The position numbers and the translations under genes were made by a program. Below are positions 27,825 to 37,949 of a stretch of DNA of 64,000 nt, one piece after another; position 1 is the first letter of the stretch, and each line of letters starts with the position of its first letter. The notes under the pieces were generated by a model. It was not told the origin of the DNA. It saw only the letters and a program-made list of their open reading frames with translations, and made no database searches. The DNA is from Flavobacteriales bacterium (GTDB lineage: Bacteria > Bacteroidota > Bacteroidia > Flavobacteriales > Flavobacteriaceae), in the NCBI GenBank assembly GCA_011524905.1, contig WTJI01000041.1, positions 1 to 64,000 on the forward strand. The letters are read 5' to 3'.

Positions 27825-29210
27825 TTAATTTGGGTTGTGAGCGACTGCTTTTAAGGGTATCAATTTATGATATTTTTCATTTTTGATAAAATGATAAACT
27901 AAAGCCTGACAATCTGGGTTTGTCTCCATGGGAACCAGACGGTTTTTAATCTTTTCCAGACTGTTTATTTGGTGGTTTAATTCATAATATCCATACCCCT
28001 TAAATTGGCCTAGTTGCATAAAAATAAAACTATAATTGCCTTTTTCACGGCCACGGCTGGTAATAATAAAATCCTCTTGGGGCAGTTGACAATCTGCAAC
28101 AAGCTTGTCTAGCTTTTCATTGTAGGCTGCAACAGTTTCCTTGTTTTCACATGCCCCTTGGCATTTGCCCAATTCGATTCGGCTACAGCGCATTTTGTCA
28201 TTTTTTAAACTCGTCTTATTTTGACATAATTCATATTTTTCGAGCCAGTAAAACAAATTATTCACAGCAGCTTTTTTATGACGGAATAGTTTGAGATAAT
28301 CTCTATTTGTTCGGACCTGCTCGGCTAGTAATACCTGGTAACCATCGGGATCTTTTTCTATTCTTATTCCTATTGGAAACACCCGATATTTGAAGGCATG
28401 ATTCAGGGTTGGTTGATTGCTTTTGATTTCATGTTGTTCTTTGAGCAGTGCTATAAACTCGCAGCCGGTTTTTTCAAAACTAACGCTGGTTATTTGCTGC
28501 TGTATTTTCCGACTTTTTGAAGCCTTCCCTGTTAAGTGTGAACGAACTCTTTTGCGAATGTTTTTGCTTTTACCGATATAGATGATCTCATTTTGCTGTC
28601 CGTACATGTAATAAACCCCAGTTTCTGTAGGAAGCGAATCAATCAGCTCGTGGAAGGCCTGGGATAGATTTTTCTTGTGAAGTGTTTGTATCTGTTCTGT
28701 AATGATGGTTTTATGACTGTCTTTTTCCAATAATAATTGAAATAATTTCAGGGTTGCCAGGGCATCGCCCTTCGCACGATGTCTGTCACTGATTGGTATA
28801 CCCAAGGAACGAACAAGTTTCCCTAGCTTAAATGAAGTTTGTTCAGGTAAAAGCAATTGGGATAACTGAACAGTGCAGAGGGATTTTCTATTAAAATTAT
28901 ACCCCAACCGGCGGAACTCTGTCCGTAAAATACGGTAATCGAATTCTGCATTGTGTGCTACCAAAACACAGTTTTCCGTAAGTTCAATGATGCGTTTGGC
29001 AACTTCAAAAAACTTTGGCGCTGTCTTTAGCATGGCAGCATTAATACCCGTTAGTTTTTCTACAAAAGGCTGAATGGGGCGTTCTGGGTTAATCAAGCTA
29101 GAAAACTGATCAACGACCTGATGACCATCGTAGCGGTATATCGCTATTTCAGTGATACCTTCCTCATCAAATTTCCCTCCAGTAGTTTCAATATCTAATA
29201 CGGCAAACAT
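27825..29210 (-). CDS. DnaQ-like exonuclease fused to a UvrC-type GIY-YIG nuclease (Cho-like)
   Basis: A 461-residue fusion. The N-terminal 3'-5' exonuclease domain has ExoI VLDIETTGG (Asp6, Glu8), ExoII VAHNAEFDYRIL and ExoIII HRAKGDALAT. The second half has a GIY-YIG domain (GVYYMYGQQNEIIYIGKSKNIRKRVRSHL, split as GVYYMYG and IYIGKS) followed by a cysteine cluster and helices. The exonuclease part resembles polymerase III epsilon; the nuclease part resembles the N-terminus of UvrC and Cho. A repair role is likely. Starting at 29210 leaves one base after the yggS stop; the alternative ATG at 29231 overlaps yggS by 20 bp. Confidence 0.9.
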   Translation of the reverse strand: MFAVLDIETTGGKFDEEGITEIAIYRYDGHQVVDQFSSLINPERPIQPFVEKLTGINAAMLKTAPKFFEVAKRIIELTENCVLVAHNAEFDYRILRTEFRRLGYNFNRKSLCTVQLSQLLLPEQTSFKLGKLVRSLGIPISDRHRAKGDALATLKLFQLLLEKDSHKTIITEQIQTLHKKNLSQAFHELIDSLPTETGVYYMYGQQNEIIYIGKSKNIRKRVRSHLTGKASKSRKIQQQITSVSFEKTGCEFIALLKEQHEIKSNQPTLNHAFKYRVFPIGIRIEKDPDGYQVLLAEQVRTNRDYLKLFRHKKAAVNNLFYWLEKYELCQNKTSLKNDKMRCSRIELGKCQGACENKETVAAYNEKLDKLVADCQLPQEDFIITSRGREKGNYSFIFMQLGQFKGYGYYELNHQINSLEKIKNRLVPMETNPDCQALVYHFIKNEKYHKLIPLKAVAHNPN

Positions 29211-29211
29211 A

Positions 29212-29859
29212 CTAGTAGTTTCTAGCTCCAAATATTAAACTGCCTACTCGAATCATATTACTGCCAGTAGCTATGGCCAGTGGATAATCACCACTCATCC
29301 CCATGGATAAAACGGGATTGGGCTTCGATGCAAACAATTCATCAAACAGAGATTTTAGTTGTTGAAATTCACGTTTGATTTGTTCTTTGTCATCAGTAAG
29401 TGTAGCCATGCCCATGAGCCCTATGATATTTACATGAGATAGTGATTGATTTTGTTTTAATACTGCAGCTACTTCATTGGGCTCAAAGCCGAACTTACTA
29501 CTTTCTTCGGCAATATGCACTTGAAGCAAACAGTTTATTACTCGGTCGTTTTTCGCAGCTTGTTTTTCTATTTCAAGTAGTAGCTTTTGAGTGTCTACCC
29601 CATGAATCAGATGCACAAAGGGTGCCATATATTTAACTTTGTTTCGCTGTACATGACCAATCATATGCCACTGAATGTCTCGTGGGAGCGCTTCCCACTT
29701 TTGGACCATTTCTTGCACTTTGTTTTCTCCAAAGTCACGTTGTCCTGCATTGTAGGCCTCCTGAATTGATTCTACAGATTTTGTTTTTGAGACCGCTACT
29801 AGGGAAACTTTTTCGGGTATTTCTTTTTTAAGTTGTTTGAGGTTTTCAGCAATTTTCAT
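29212..29859 (-). CDS. YggS/PROSC-type pyridoxal phosphate homeostasis protein
   Basis: A 215-residue single-domain protein of the alanine-racemase-like barrel family. The PLP lysine lies in VAVSKTKSVE (about residue 25), followed by DFGENKVQEM and WHMIGHVQRNKVKY. The C-terminal phosphate-binding portion includes LSMGMSGDYPLAIATGSNMIRVGSLIFG. Family members buffer free PLP and have no known catalytic activity. It lies in the minus-strand operon upstream of the exonuclease fusion. Confidence 0.94.
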   Translation of the reverse strand: MKIAENLKQLKKEIPEKVSLVAVSKTKSVESIQEAYNAGQRDFGENKVQEMVQKWEALPRDIQWHMIGHVQRNKVKYMAPFVHLIHGVDTQKLLLEIEKQAAKNDRVINCLLQVHIAEESSKFGFEPNEVAAVLKQNQSLSHVNIIGLMGMATLTDDKEQIKREFQQLKSLFDELFASKPNPVLSMGMSGDYPLAIATGSNMIRVGSLIFGARNY

Positions 29860-29885
29860 TTGAGCAAAGGTAATGAAAACCCCTG

Positions 29886-30986
29886 CTACATTAATTGCAA
29901 AAATAATCCTGTCAATATTTTGGGTTCCATATAAGTTGTTTTAGCTGGTAAACACAACTTTTCTTTGGACCAATGCAACAGTTGATAGGCACTTATCGGA
30001 GTAAAAAATATCAATAAAGGGGTATTTGGATTTTTTTGATCTATATCTTGAATACTTTCAATTTGGGGATGCTTGTTGATCTTTATTTTTTCATGTTTTA
30101 GTTTGCTATCAGTGACCAAAAGTGTTTCCTGTAATTGTTGGGTTTTAATTTTATACCACTTTCCATAAACGCGAAAAAGAACGATTGGGGATTTGGTTAA
30201 CTGTTTTGGGGCGCTTTCGACGATTTCTGCCACATTTTGAATCCAGTCCACCATACCAGGTGTAATTTTTTGACTAGACCAAACGAAGCTTTTGGATTTG
30301 ATAGCGGTGTGGGGTAGGCAATAGCTCAGTAAATCGGCGCTGTTGATTTCGCGATTGAAATGGTGAATGGCTTGTTTGCGATGGTGACCATCGATTAGAA
30401 CATACGGTTTATCTGACTGCCGAAAGAACATGTAGATCCTATTAAATACATCGTATTGATTTTGTTCAATTAACCATATTCTATGTGGTACTCCTTGTAT
30501 TTCAAAACTTCGGTAAGGTTTTAGTTTACGAATAATGACTTCAATTTCTTGCCATTCTATTGTGTATTTAAAAGCAATTACACAGGGTTCGGCTTGTAAG
30601 CCCACGGTCTCCAAATAAGAAGTAAATGCATTGACCCGATGGGTATGCGTGGCCTCATGTTCAACAATTTTTATTTTCAAATCCTTATCAGAAATACATC
30701 CAATGACACCTATATTTGAAGAATTAGACCCAATTTCATAGGCGAAATAGGCGTTTGAATGAGGAGAATAATGACCCTGATCGACGCAAGAATGAATGTT
30801 TTTTTTTACAAGTGCCCAGCGAGCTTTTTCTTCAATGTCAGTTGGTGGACTATTTAGAATGTCGTTATAGGATAGCGGTATGCTAAAATCAATATGACTG
30901 TCGGATACGGATTTCCTTTTAAAGCCATAACATGCTTGCTTTGCAGGATCATTGGCTAGTAGGGCATGGGTAGGTAGGAGCGGCAT
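29886..30986 (-). CDS. DUF1015 family protein, N-terminally short
   Basis: A 366-residue protein whose middle contains the DUF1015 hallmarks IVEHEATHTHRVNAF, GLQAEPCVI and LIDGHHRKQAIHHFN. Typical members run to about 400 residues and start with a longer segment before the first conserved block; here the N-terminus (MPLLPTHALLANDP) is divergent and shorter. The family's function is unknown; HxxH and DGHHR motifs suggest a metal or phosphate site (inference). It is 9 bp downstream of the Gfo/Idh gene and 26 bp upstream of yggS. Confidence 0.8.
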   Translation of the reverse strand: MPLLPTHALLANDPAKQACYGFKRKSVSDSHIDFSIPLSYNDILNSPPTDIEEKARWALVKKNIHSCVDQGHYSPHSNAYFAYEIGSNSSNIGVIGCISDKDLKIKIVEHEATHTHRVNAFTSYLETVGLQAEPCVIAFKYTIEWQEIEVIIRKLKPYRSFEIQGVPHRIWLIEQNQYDVFNRIYMFFRQSDKPYVLIDGHHRKQAIHHFNREINSADLLSYCLPHTAIKSKSFVWSSQKITPGMVDWIQNVAEIVESAPKQLTKSPIVLFRVYGKWYKIKTQQLQETLLVTDSKLKHEKIKINKHPQIESIQDIDQKNPNTPLLIFFTPISAYQLLHWSKEKLCLPAKTTYMEPKILTGLFLQLM

Positions 30987-30995
30987 ACATCCATT

Positions 30996-31958
30996 TTAAG
31001 AATAAGAATCAATGATTTGGTAAGCCAGGGTAAGGGCTTTTGTTCCGTCTTCCAAACTTACTGCCGTAGGTTGGTCCTTAGCGATACTGTTAGCCAAACT
31101 TTCAAGTTCTTCAAGAATGGCGTTATTACTGGCAATAGTTGGGTTTTCAAAATAGATTTGCTTTTTTTGACCTTCAGCATTTTCCAAAATAAGGGCAAAG
31201 TCATCGGTTTTAGGGGCTGGAGTTTTCATCTTTACTATCTCAACTTTTTTAGCTAAAAAGTCTACTGATACATAAGCATCCTTTTGAAAAAAGCGACTTT
31301 TTCTCATATTCTTTAGAGAAATTCGACTGGCGGTAAGATTGGCTACACAGCCATTTTCAAAAGTTATACGGGCGTTTGCGATATCTGGTGTTTCGCTAAT
31401 CACTGCAACACCAGAGGCTTCTACTTTTTTAACCGGTGACTGAACGGTACTTAAAATGATATCTAGATCATGAATCATCAAATCCAAAACAACGGGAACA
31501 TCTGTACCTCTCGGATTGAATTCAGCCAATCGGTGGGTTTCAATAAACATGGGTTGCGTAATATGGGGAAGAGCAGATTTAAATGCTGGGTTGAAACGCT
31601 CTACATGACCTACCTGTCCTTTAAGTCCCATGTTATGCGCCAATGTAGTTATGTTTTGTGCTTCAATAACTGAATTAGCAATGGGTTTTTCTATGAAAAT
31701 ATGTTTCCCGGCACGCAAGCATTTTTCGGCTAATTCGGCATGAGAAAGGGTAGGGGTAACAATATCGACAACTTCGACTTTTTCTAGTAAATCATCGATT
31801 TGTTCAAAAAAGGTATAATTTTTTTCTCTGGCCAACTGCTGCCCGCTGGCAATATCAGTGTCATAAAAACCAATCAGCTCATAATGGGGCGATTCCTGTA
31901 ACAATCGTAAATGAATTTTTCCCAAGTGGCCTGCACCAATAACACCAATTTTTAACAT
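30996..31958 (-). CDS. Gfo/Idh/MocA family NAD(P)-dependent oxidoreductase
   Basis: A 320-residue protein with an N-terminal Rossmann fold (GVIGAGHLGKIHLR) and the family's EKPIA motif (about residues 92-96), which carries the catalytic lysine. The C-terminal domain holds DLMIHDLDIILS, which supplies the usual Asp/His. The substrate, probably a sugar or cyclitol, is unknown. It is the first gene of a six-gene operon, with an exact -7 element 13 nt before its ATG. Confidence 0.92.
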   Translation of the reverse strand: MLKIGVIGAGHLGKIHLRLLQESPHYELIGFYDTDIASGQQLAREKNYTFFEQIDDLLEKVEVVDIVTPTLSHAELAEKCLRAGKHIFIEKPIANSVIEAQNITTLAHNMGLKGQVGHVERFNPAFKSALPHITQPMFIETHRLAEFNPRGTDVPVVLDLMIHDLDIILSTVQSPVKKVEASGVAVISETPDIANARITFENGCVANLTASRISLKNMRKSRFFQKDAYVSVDFLAKKVEIVKMKTPAPKTDDFALILENAEGQKKQIYFENPTIASNNAILEELESLANSIAKDQPTAVSLEDGTKALTLAYQIIDSYS

Positions 31959-31971
31959 GCTGTTTTTCTTT

Positions 31972-31979
31972 CAAATATA
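31972..31979 (-). promoter_or_regulatory. -7 element TATATTTG for the Gfo/Idh-miaA operon
   Basis: Exact TAnnTTTG match on the minus strand, 13 nt before the ATG at 31958. It heads six same-strand genes (31958 down to 26023) with gaps of 52 bp or less. Confidence 0.55.
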
Positions 31980-32028
31980 TCAAACTAAAACAGCACACGA
32001 AATATGTGGTGAAATGTTTCTGACTTAA

Positions 32029-32036
32029 TAACTTTG
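32029..32036 (+). promoter_or_regulatory. -7 element TAACTTTG for pcm
   Basis: Exact TAnnTTTG match that ends 6 nt before the ATG at 32043, so the transcript may begin at or next to the start codon. Confidence 0.5.
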
Positions 32037-32042
32037 TCAACT

Positions 32043-32684
32043 ATGATTGACAGTACCAAACATCAGGGATTACGGCGACAATTGGTTGCACAACTCAAGG
32101 AGAAAGCCATTACCGATTCGGCTGTGTTACAAGCCATAGGAGACACTCCCCGCCAATGGTTTATGGATCCAGGATTAGCAGCCTATGCCTATGAAGACAA
32201 AGCCTACCCGATCGCAGCCGACCAGACCATCTCACAACCCTACACTGTGGCTTTTCAAAGTCAATTACTAGCACTAGCTGCTGGAGCAAAAGTGCTTGAA
32301 ATTGGTACAGGATCAGGTTATCAAACTGCTATTTTACTGGCGCTTGGCTATCAAGTCTACACCATTGAGCGGCAAGGTGAATTGTTTAAAAAAACAGAGC
32401 GACTATTTCGAAAACTCGGTTTACGACCCAAACGTCAAATTTTTGGCGATGGCTATAAAGGTTGGCCCGAAGCAGCCCCTTTTGACGGGATTATTGTAAC
32501 GGCAGGAGCCCCTGAAGTGCCCAATGCTTTACTCGCACAACTTAAGATAGGTGGGAAACTAATTATCCCCGTAGGTACAGAAGATCAGATTATGACTCGA
32601 TTGATACGTAAAAGTGAAAAAGAGTTTGACAGGACGACTTACGGGTCTTTTCGTTTTGTTCCTTTATTGGAGAATAAAAACTAA
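32043..32684 (+). CDS. pcm: protein-L-isoaspartate O-methyltransferase
   Basis: Repairs isoaspartyl residues in damaged proteins using S-adenosylmethionine. It has 213 residues. The SAM-binding motif I is VLEIGTGSGYQTAIL, post-I is VYTIERQGEL, and the family-specific DQTISQPYTVAFQ precedes it. An in-frame TTG at 32034 overlaps the -7 element, so the ATG at 32043 is preferred. It is divergent from the Gfo/Idh gene and convergent with smpB across 142 bp in which I see no good terminator. Confidence 0.94.
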   Translation: MIDSTKHQGLRRQLVAQLKEKAITDSAVLQAIGDTPRQWFMDPGLAAYAYEDKAYPIAADQTISQPYTVAFQSQLLALAAGAKVLEIGTGSGYQTAILLALGYQVYTIERQGELFKKTERLFRKLGLRPKRQIFGDGYKGWPEAAPFDGIIVTAGAPEVPNALLAQLKIGGKLIIPVGTEDQIMTRLIRKSEKEFDRTTYGSFRFVPLLENKN

Positions 32685-32826
32685 TAGACTGACATTAAAA
32701 TAGACTAGTGATCAATGAAATACGATCATTCTTGAAACTTAATTTAATTCAGACCTCAAAACACAGGCGATAAAAAATTAATTGTAAGTGTGTACGCAGC
32801 TAATCCTACTTAGATTAAATCATCAC

Positions 32827-33288
32827 TTATTTCCTAAAATCCTTTTTGATACGTGCCAGATTGCGTTGGTTGTCTCTGTCTTTGATGGTTTCGCGTTTGT
32901 CATAAAGTTTTTTACCTCGTGCAAGGGCGATGTTGAGTTTGGCAAAACCCTTTTCGTTGATAAATAACTTGACCGGCACAATTGTTAGCCCTACATTTTG
33001 AACTTCTCGATGTAGCTTTTTGAGTTCTCTTTTGTTTAGCAGCAATTTACGACTACCTCTAGGTGCGTGGTTGTAGCGAGTGCCAAAGGCATATACCTCA
33101 ATGTACATATTGACTACAAACAATTCACCCTTATCATTGAATTCACAAAAGCATTCACTGATAGACGCCTGGCTATTGCGAATAGACTTGATTTCGGTTC
33201 CAGTCAAAACGATACCGGCTGTGTACTGGTCGAGTAGATCATACTCAAATCGAGCCCTTTTGTTTTGAATGTTTATCTTTTTTTGCAC
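32827..33288 (-). CDS. smpB: SsrA-binding protein, trans-translation factor
   Basis: Carries tmRNA to stalled ribosomes. It has 153 residues starting [18 protein letters not shown]; that start is conserved in flavobacterial SmpB proteins as I recall them, so initiation is at GTG 33288. The beta-barrel core contains [19 protein letters not shown], and the basic C-terminal tail ([25 protein letters not shown]) is the part that mimics the mRNA path. The ssrA gene is not in the window. A -7 element ends only 4 nt upstream. Confidence 0.96.
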   Translation of the reverse strand: MQKKINIQNKRARFEYDLLDQYTAGIVLTGTEIKSIRNSQASISECFCEFNDKGELFVVNMYIEVYAFGTRYNHAPRGSRKLLLNKRELKKLHREVQNVGLTIVPVKLFINEKGFAKLNIALARGKKLYDKRETIKDRDNQRNLARIKKDFRK

Positions 33289-33292
33289 GGCC

Positions 33293-33300
33293 CAAATTTA
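33293..33300 (-). promoter_or_regulatory. -7 element TAAATTTG for smpB
   Basis: Exact TAnnTTTG match on the minus strand, ending 4 nt before the GTG start of smpB, suggesting a leaderless or nearly leaderless mRNA. Confidence 0.5.
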
Positions 33301-33372
33301 AGACTAAAAATTCGTTGATGCTTTACGATTATCAAGTGCTTTATTCATTACAGTTTTTCAATTAGGGGTGTA

Positions 33373-35964
33373 TTATTTAGAATTTCTAAATACAATACGC
33401 CCTTCAAATGCATCGACTACGACTTTTTGATCAGATTGAATGTCTCCTGCAAGCAAGGATTTACTCAATTCATTTATTAGCTGTTTTTGCAATACTCTTT
33501 TGACGGGGCGTCCGCCATATTCTGGATCAAAACCTTGCTTTGCTAGTTCGGCTATGGCTTCTGAAGTTGCCGTTAGTTCTATATTTTGATCAAGCAAGTG
33601 TTTGACTAAAGCATCGAATTGCAAGGTAACGATTTGTTGAATTTCGTCCCGAGTGAGCGGTGAAAAAACCAAAGTATCGTCAATGCGATTTAGAAACTCA
33701 GGTCTAACTTGGTGTTTGAGAAGTTCCAAAACTGTTTTTTTGGCTTCCCTTTCAGCTTCATCAAAGTCTGTGTACGTTTCAAAAGCAACTTGAATTTCTT
33801 GACTGCCTAGGTTGGAAGTCATAATAATGATTGAATTTTTAAAATCAGCCACACGGCCTTTGTTATCGGTTAATCGACCTTCGTCCAATACTTGTAGAAG
33901 AATATTAAAAGTATCGGGATGCGCTTTTTCGATCTCGTCCAGCAGTATGACTGAATACGGTTTTCTTCGAATAGCTTCAGTGAGTTGGCCTCCTTCGTCA
34001 TATCCTACATAGCCTGGAGGGGCTCCAATCAATCGACTAACAGCATGCCGCTCTTGATATTCACTCATATCAATGCGTGTCAGGTTGTTTTCATCATCAA
34101 ATAAAACTTCAGCCAATGCTTTAGCCAATTCGGTTTTACCAACCCCTGTGGTACCCAAAAACAGAAAACTACCTATGGGACGTTGCTGATCTTGCAATCC
34201 AGCTCTGCTTCGACGAATGGCATCACTAACTGCACGAACAGCAGTATCTTGACCCACCAATCGTTGATGAAGTTGTTGCTCCAAGTGGAGTAATTTGTCT
34301 TTATCGCTTTGTAGCATCTTTTGAACAGGTATGCCAGTCCACTTGGCAACTACTTCGGCAATATCATCAAAAGCGACTTCCTCCTTAATGAGTTGTTCAC
34401 CACTCTGTTGTTGCTGTTGCAATTCATTTTGCTGTTTGTCAAGCTTTTCTTGTGCTACTTTAAGTTGGCCATACCGAATTTCAGCCACACGGCCATAGTC
34501 CCCATCCCGTTCAGCTCTATCGGCTTGAAGCTTGAGTTGCTCGATCTCGCTCTTGCTTTGTTGGATGTTATCAATGACTGACTTCTCACTATTCCATTGT
34601 GTAAATATGACAGCTCTTTTGTCTTTAAGATCGGCCAGCTCTTTCGAGATAAATCCAATTTTTGTTTTATCTTTTTCCCGAGTGATCGCGACAAGTTCAA
34701 TTTCCAATTGTCGTATTTTCCGATCCAATGCATCTAATTCTTCCGGTTTTGAATTGATTTCCATGCGAAGTTTTGCTGCAGCTTCATCCATTAAATCAAT
34801 GGCCTTGTCAGGTAAAAATCGATTGGATATATAGCGGTGTGACAATTGAACTGCCCCTACGATTGCCTCGTCTTTGATCCGCACTTTGTGATGGGTTTCA
34901 TATTTTTCTTTCAAACCACGAAGAATGGAAATAGCACTATCTATATGCGGTTCTTCGACAACAACTTTTTGAAAACGGCGTTCCAATGCTTTGTCTTTTT
35001 CAAAATATTTTTGGAATTCGTCGAGGGTTGTAGCGCCAATGGCACGCAATTCACCCCTTGCTAAAGCAGGTTTTAAAATATTGGCGGCATCCATTGCGCC
35101 ATCACCACCTCCTGCACCTACGAGGGTGTGAATTTCATCAATAAATAGAAGAAGTTGTCCATCACTTTGGGTTACTTCTTTGATGACACTTTTTAGTCGT
35201 TCTTCAAACTCCCCTTTATATTTGGCACCAGCAATCAGTGCGCCCATATCTAGGGCATATAGCGATTTGTCTTTCAGGTTTTCAGGAACATCACCCGCCA
35301 CAATTCGATGGGCGAGTCCTTCTGCGATGGCTGTTTTTCCTGTGCCGGGTTCACCCACTAGGATAGGATTATTTTTGGTCCTCCGAGACAGAATTTGCAG
35401 CAATCGACGTATTTCTTCATCCCTACCAATAACGGGATCCAACTGACCATCCAGTGCTTGTTTGTTTAGGTCACGTGCATATTTTTCCAATGCGCCATAG
35501 CTGTTTTCAGAAGAAGCAGAGGTTACTTTTTCACCCTGCCGTAACTGATCAATAGCTGATTGTAAATCATTTTTTATAACACCTTGATCTTTGAGTAAGC
35601 GTCCTACAACATCCTTATTGTCGAAGAGTGACAACAAAATATGATCAGTAGCTACAAAGTCGTCTTTTTGCTTTTTGGCAAGTGTAGTAGCAGAAAAAAG
35701 GGTTTTGGAAGCAGCTGAAGAAAAGGCAATTTCAGTTCCTGAAACCTTTGGAAGTTTTTGAATTTCAGCATCGATTAATTGTTCAAGTAGGTTGGTGTTC
35801 AGCTCTAATTTTTTTGACACAAATGGAAAAACAGCCGAGTCTTTTGTCAGCAGTGCTTTGAATAAGTGTACATTTTCAACATACTGATGACCTAATTCAT
35901 GCGTCTTTTCTTGTGCCGCTTGTAATACCTCTTGAGCTTTAATGGTAAATTGGTTGGCGTTCAT
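33373..35964 (-). CDS. clpB: ATP-dependent disaggregase ClpB
   Basis: Hexameric AAA+ chaperone that, with DnaK, extracts polypeptides from aggregates. The 863-residue length is normal. In order: Clp N-domain ([15 protein letters not shown]), first AAA+ with GEPGTGKT and [18 protein letters not shown], the coiled-coil middle domain (about 405-525, rich in E/K/Q, which distinguishes ClpB from ClpA and ClpC), second AAA+ with GTTGVGKT and [13 protein letters not shown], and the C-terminal [11 protein letters not shown]. No CIRCE element is visible upstream. A near-match TAACTTTTG (35987-35995, minus) could be the -7 element. Confidence 0.97.
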   Translation of the reverse strand: MNANQFTIKAQEVLQAAQEKTHELGHQYVENVHLFKALLTKDSAVFPFVSKKLELNTNLLEQLIDAEIQKLPKVSGTEIAFSSAASKTLFSATTLAKKQKDDFVATDHILLSLFDNKDVVGRLLKDQGVIKNDLQSAIDQLRQGEKVTSASSENSYGALEKYARDLNKQALDGQLDPVIGRDEEIRRLLQILSRRTKNNPILVGEPGTGKTAIAEGLAHRIVAGDVPENLKDKSLYALDMGALIAGAKYKGEFEERLKSVIKEVTQSDGQLLLFIDEIHTLVGAGGGDGAMDAANILKPALARGELRAIGATTLDEFQKYFEKDKALERRFQKVVVEEPHIDSAISILRGLKEKYETHHKVRIKDEAIVGAVQLSHRYISNRFLPDKAIDLMDEAAAKLRMEINSKPEELDALDRKIRQLEIELVAITREKDKTKIGFISKELADLKDKRAVIFTQWNSEKSVIDNIQQSKSEIEQLKLQADRAERDGDYGRVAEIRYGQLKVAQEKLDKQQNELQQQQQSGEQLIKEEVAFDDIAEVVAKWTGIPVQKMLQSDKDKLLHLEQQLHQRLVGQDTAVRAVSDAIRRSRAGLQDQQRPIGSFLFLGTTGVGKTELAKALAEVLFDDENNLTRIDMSEYQERHAVSRLIGAPPGYVGYDEGGQLTEAIRRKPYSVILLDEIEKAHPDTFNILLQVLDEGRLTDNKGRVADFKNSIIIMTSNLGSQEIQVAFETYTDFDEAEREAKKTVLELLKHQVRPEFLNRIDDTLVFSPLTRDEIQQIVTLQFDALVKHLLDQNIELTATSEAIAELAKQGFDPEYGGRPVKRVLQKQLINELSKSLLAGDIQSDQKVVVDAFEGRIVFRNSK

Positions 35965-36267
35965 TTTCTTTTTTGAATACCAGCGGCAAAAGTTATACCT
36001 ACTTCAATAAACCGTCATTAAGGCAGTTTTTGATTTCTTTTGCCTGACGAGATGACAGTTGTACCATAGATGTCAATTGAAAACACGAATTGTGTCATTT
36101 GTGAAATCAACAGCCTATCTCATTATACTTTGATGCACTGAGAAAAATTTATTTTTTTTTATTCAAACTTGTTTGGGTTCCATCTTTGGGTAAAATATCA
36201 AATTCTATAGCCATTATGGTTTAAAAGCCAAATGGAAATTCTTAATTTTGTGCTTTAATTTTTGACT
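35965..36267. other. 303-bp divergent intergenic region between clpB and glyA
   Basis: Holds the glyA -7 element (36243-36250) and a near-match for clpB (35987-35995). It also has three imperfect copies of TGWCADTTG on the plus strand at 36053-36061, 36071-36079 and 36093-36101. No ORF, CIRCE element or terminator is evident. Confidence 0.5.
36243..36250 (+). promoter_or_regulatory. -7 element TAATTTTG for glyA
   Basis: Exact TAnnTTTG match 17 nt before the ATG at 36268; an imperfect -33 TTTA lies about 19 nt upstream. Confidence 0.55.
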
Positions 36268-37542
36268 ATGCAGAAAGACAGTGCAATTTTTGATTTGATT
36301 CAACAAGAAGAATCCCGACAACTACATGGTATAGAGTTAATTGCTTCAGAAAACTTTACCAGTCCAGCGGTGATGGAAGCTACTGGCTCTGTTTTGACGA
36401 ATAAATATGCTGAGGGCTACCCTGGTAAGCGGTATTATGGCGGTTGTGAAGTTGTGGACCAAGTTGAACAATTGGCGATCGAAAGGGCCAAGCAGCTTTT
36501 TGGGGCTGCTTATGCTAATGTACAACCGCATTCAGGGTCACAAGCCAATACAGCAGTTTTTCATGCTTTTCTCAAGCCCGGTGATAAAATTTTAGGATTT
36601 GACTTGTCTCACGGCGGACACTTAACCCACGGATCGCCAGTAAACTTTTCTGGCCGATTGTATGAAGCCCATTTTTATGGTGTTCAAAAGGAGTCAGGAC
36701 GCCTAGACTATGATAATATTCTCAGTATAGCAAAGGAAGTTCGTCCTCATATGATAATCGCGGGTGCTTCTGCCTATTCGCGTGATATCGATTTTGCAGC
36801 GTTTCGTTCCATAGCTGATGAAGTGGGCGCATTTTTGTTGGCCGATATCTCCCATCCATCAGGGATGATCGCAACTGGTTTACTATCAAACCCTATCCCA
36901 CACTGCCATGTGGTAACTACGACTACCCACAAAACACTACGTGGGCCCCGCGGTGGCCTTATCCTAATGGGTGAAGATTTTGATAATCCATTTGGATTAA
37001 AATTGAAAAACGGCACCACACGAAAAATGTCTCATTTACTTGATATGGCCGTATTTCCAGGAAATCAAGGCGGTCCTCTCATGCATGTCATTGCGGCAAA
37101 AGCAATAGCCTTTGGTGAGTGTTTAGACCCAAGCTTTAAAGAATATGTTACTCAAGTACGGAACAATGCGCAAGCCATGGCAAAAGCTTTTGTTGCCAAG
37201 GGTTATCATTTGATATCAGACGGAACAGACAACCATTTGATGTTAATCGACTTGAGAAATAAAAATATTACAGGCAAAGCGGCAGAGGAAGCTCTGGTTA
37301 AAGCCGATATCACTGCCAATAAAAACATGGTACCCTTCGATGATAAATCGCCTTTTGTCACTTCAGGAATTCGAGTTGGAACGCCAGCGATCACCACTCG
37401 TGGTTTGAAGGAAGCAGACATGGAAAAAGTTGTGGATTTGATAGATAGGGTAATCATGCATCATGAGGATGATACCATCTTGGAAGCCGTTGCACAGGAA
37501 GTACATCAAATGATGGCTGGCCGCCCGCTGTTTGTTGCTTAG
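36268..37542 (+). CDS. glyA: serine hydroxymethyltransferase
   Basis: Interconverts serine and glycine with tetrahydrofolate, supplying one-carbon units. It has 424 residues from the ATG at 36268 (an in-frame TTG at 36262 is disfavoured). Conserved motifs are [48 protein letters not shown] and the PLP-lysine segment [13 protein letters not shown]. Its TAG stop overlaps the stop of the convergent thioesterase by 4 bp. Confidence 0.97.
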   Translation: MQKDSAIFDLIQQEESRQLHGIELIASENFTSPAVMEATGSVLTNKYAEGYPGKRYYGGCEVVDQVEQLAIERAKQLFGAAYANVQPHSGSQANTAVFHAFLKPGDKILGFDLSHGGHLTHGSPVNFSGRLYEAHFYGVQKESGRLDYDNILSIAKEVRPHMIIAGASAYSRDIDFAAFRSIADEVGAFLLADISHPSGMIATGLLSNPIPHCHVVTTTTHKTLRGPRGGLILMGEDFDNPFGLKLKNGTTRKMSHLLDMAVFPGNQGGPLMHVIAAKAIAFGECLDPSFKEYVTQVRNNAQAMAKAFVAKGYHLISDGTDNHLMLIDLRNKNITGKAAEEALVKADITANKNMVPFDDKSPFVTSGIRVGTPAITTRGLKEADMEKVVDLIDRVIMHHEDDTILEAVAQEVHQMMAGRPLFVA

Positions 37543-37949
37543 GTTTGCACGTTAGGCAATAATAGATCTTGGAAGTTCTTGGGGACAGCAATCAGCTTTC
37601 TAGTCTGTAAAGCTATATAGCACCAAGAGGTGGTGCATTGCACAAGTAGCTTGTTTGTATCCGCATTTTTGATCCATACCTCTCTTTCTGAGAGTGGGCC
37701 ACGGATGTTGTTGACTTGCGTTTGTATGAGCAAACGGTCACCCAAAAAAGCAGGTTTTTTATATTCAATAAAATGATTTCTGACAACCCAAACACCCTCA
37801 ACATCAGATAAATTTGCTGTCAGCTTATTCCAATGGGCTTTGGCCACCTCTTGTACCCAATAGAGGTACTGCACATTGTTGACGTGGTTGAGCCCATCTA
37901 TATGTTTGGGTAACACTTCTTCAATCATTTCAAATTGCGCTTGTTTCAT
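37539..37949 (-). CDS. acyl-CoA thioesterase, hotdog fold (4HBT family)
   Basis: A 136-residue YbgC/FadM-like hotdog protein. The family pattern [25 protein letters not shown] holds the catalytic-region residues DGLNHVNN, and [24 protein letters not shown] forms the central sheet. Substrate chain length is unknown. Its ATG overlaps the stop of the upstream glutaminyl cyclotransferase gene in an ATGA arrangement, so the two are translationally coupled. Confidence 0.9.
   Translation of the reverse strand: MKQAQFEMIEEVLPKHIDGLNHVNNVQYLYWVQEVAKAHWNKLTANLSDVEGVWVVRNHFIEYKKPAFLGDRLLIQTQVNNIRGPLSEREVWIKNADTNKLLVQCTTSWCYIALQTRKLIAVPKNFQDLLLPNVQT

Noticed and set aside
32685-32826. Small inverted repeats (TGATC/GATCA, TAATC/GATTA) between pcm and smpB
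   Set aside because: Five-bp arms in AT-rich sequence are expected by chance; no T-tract follows.
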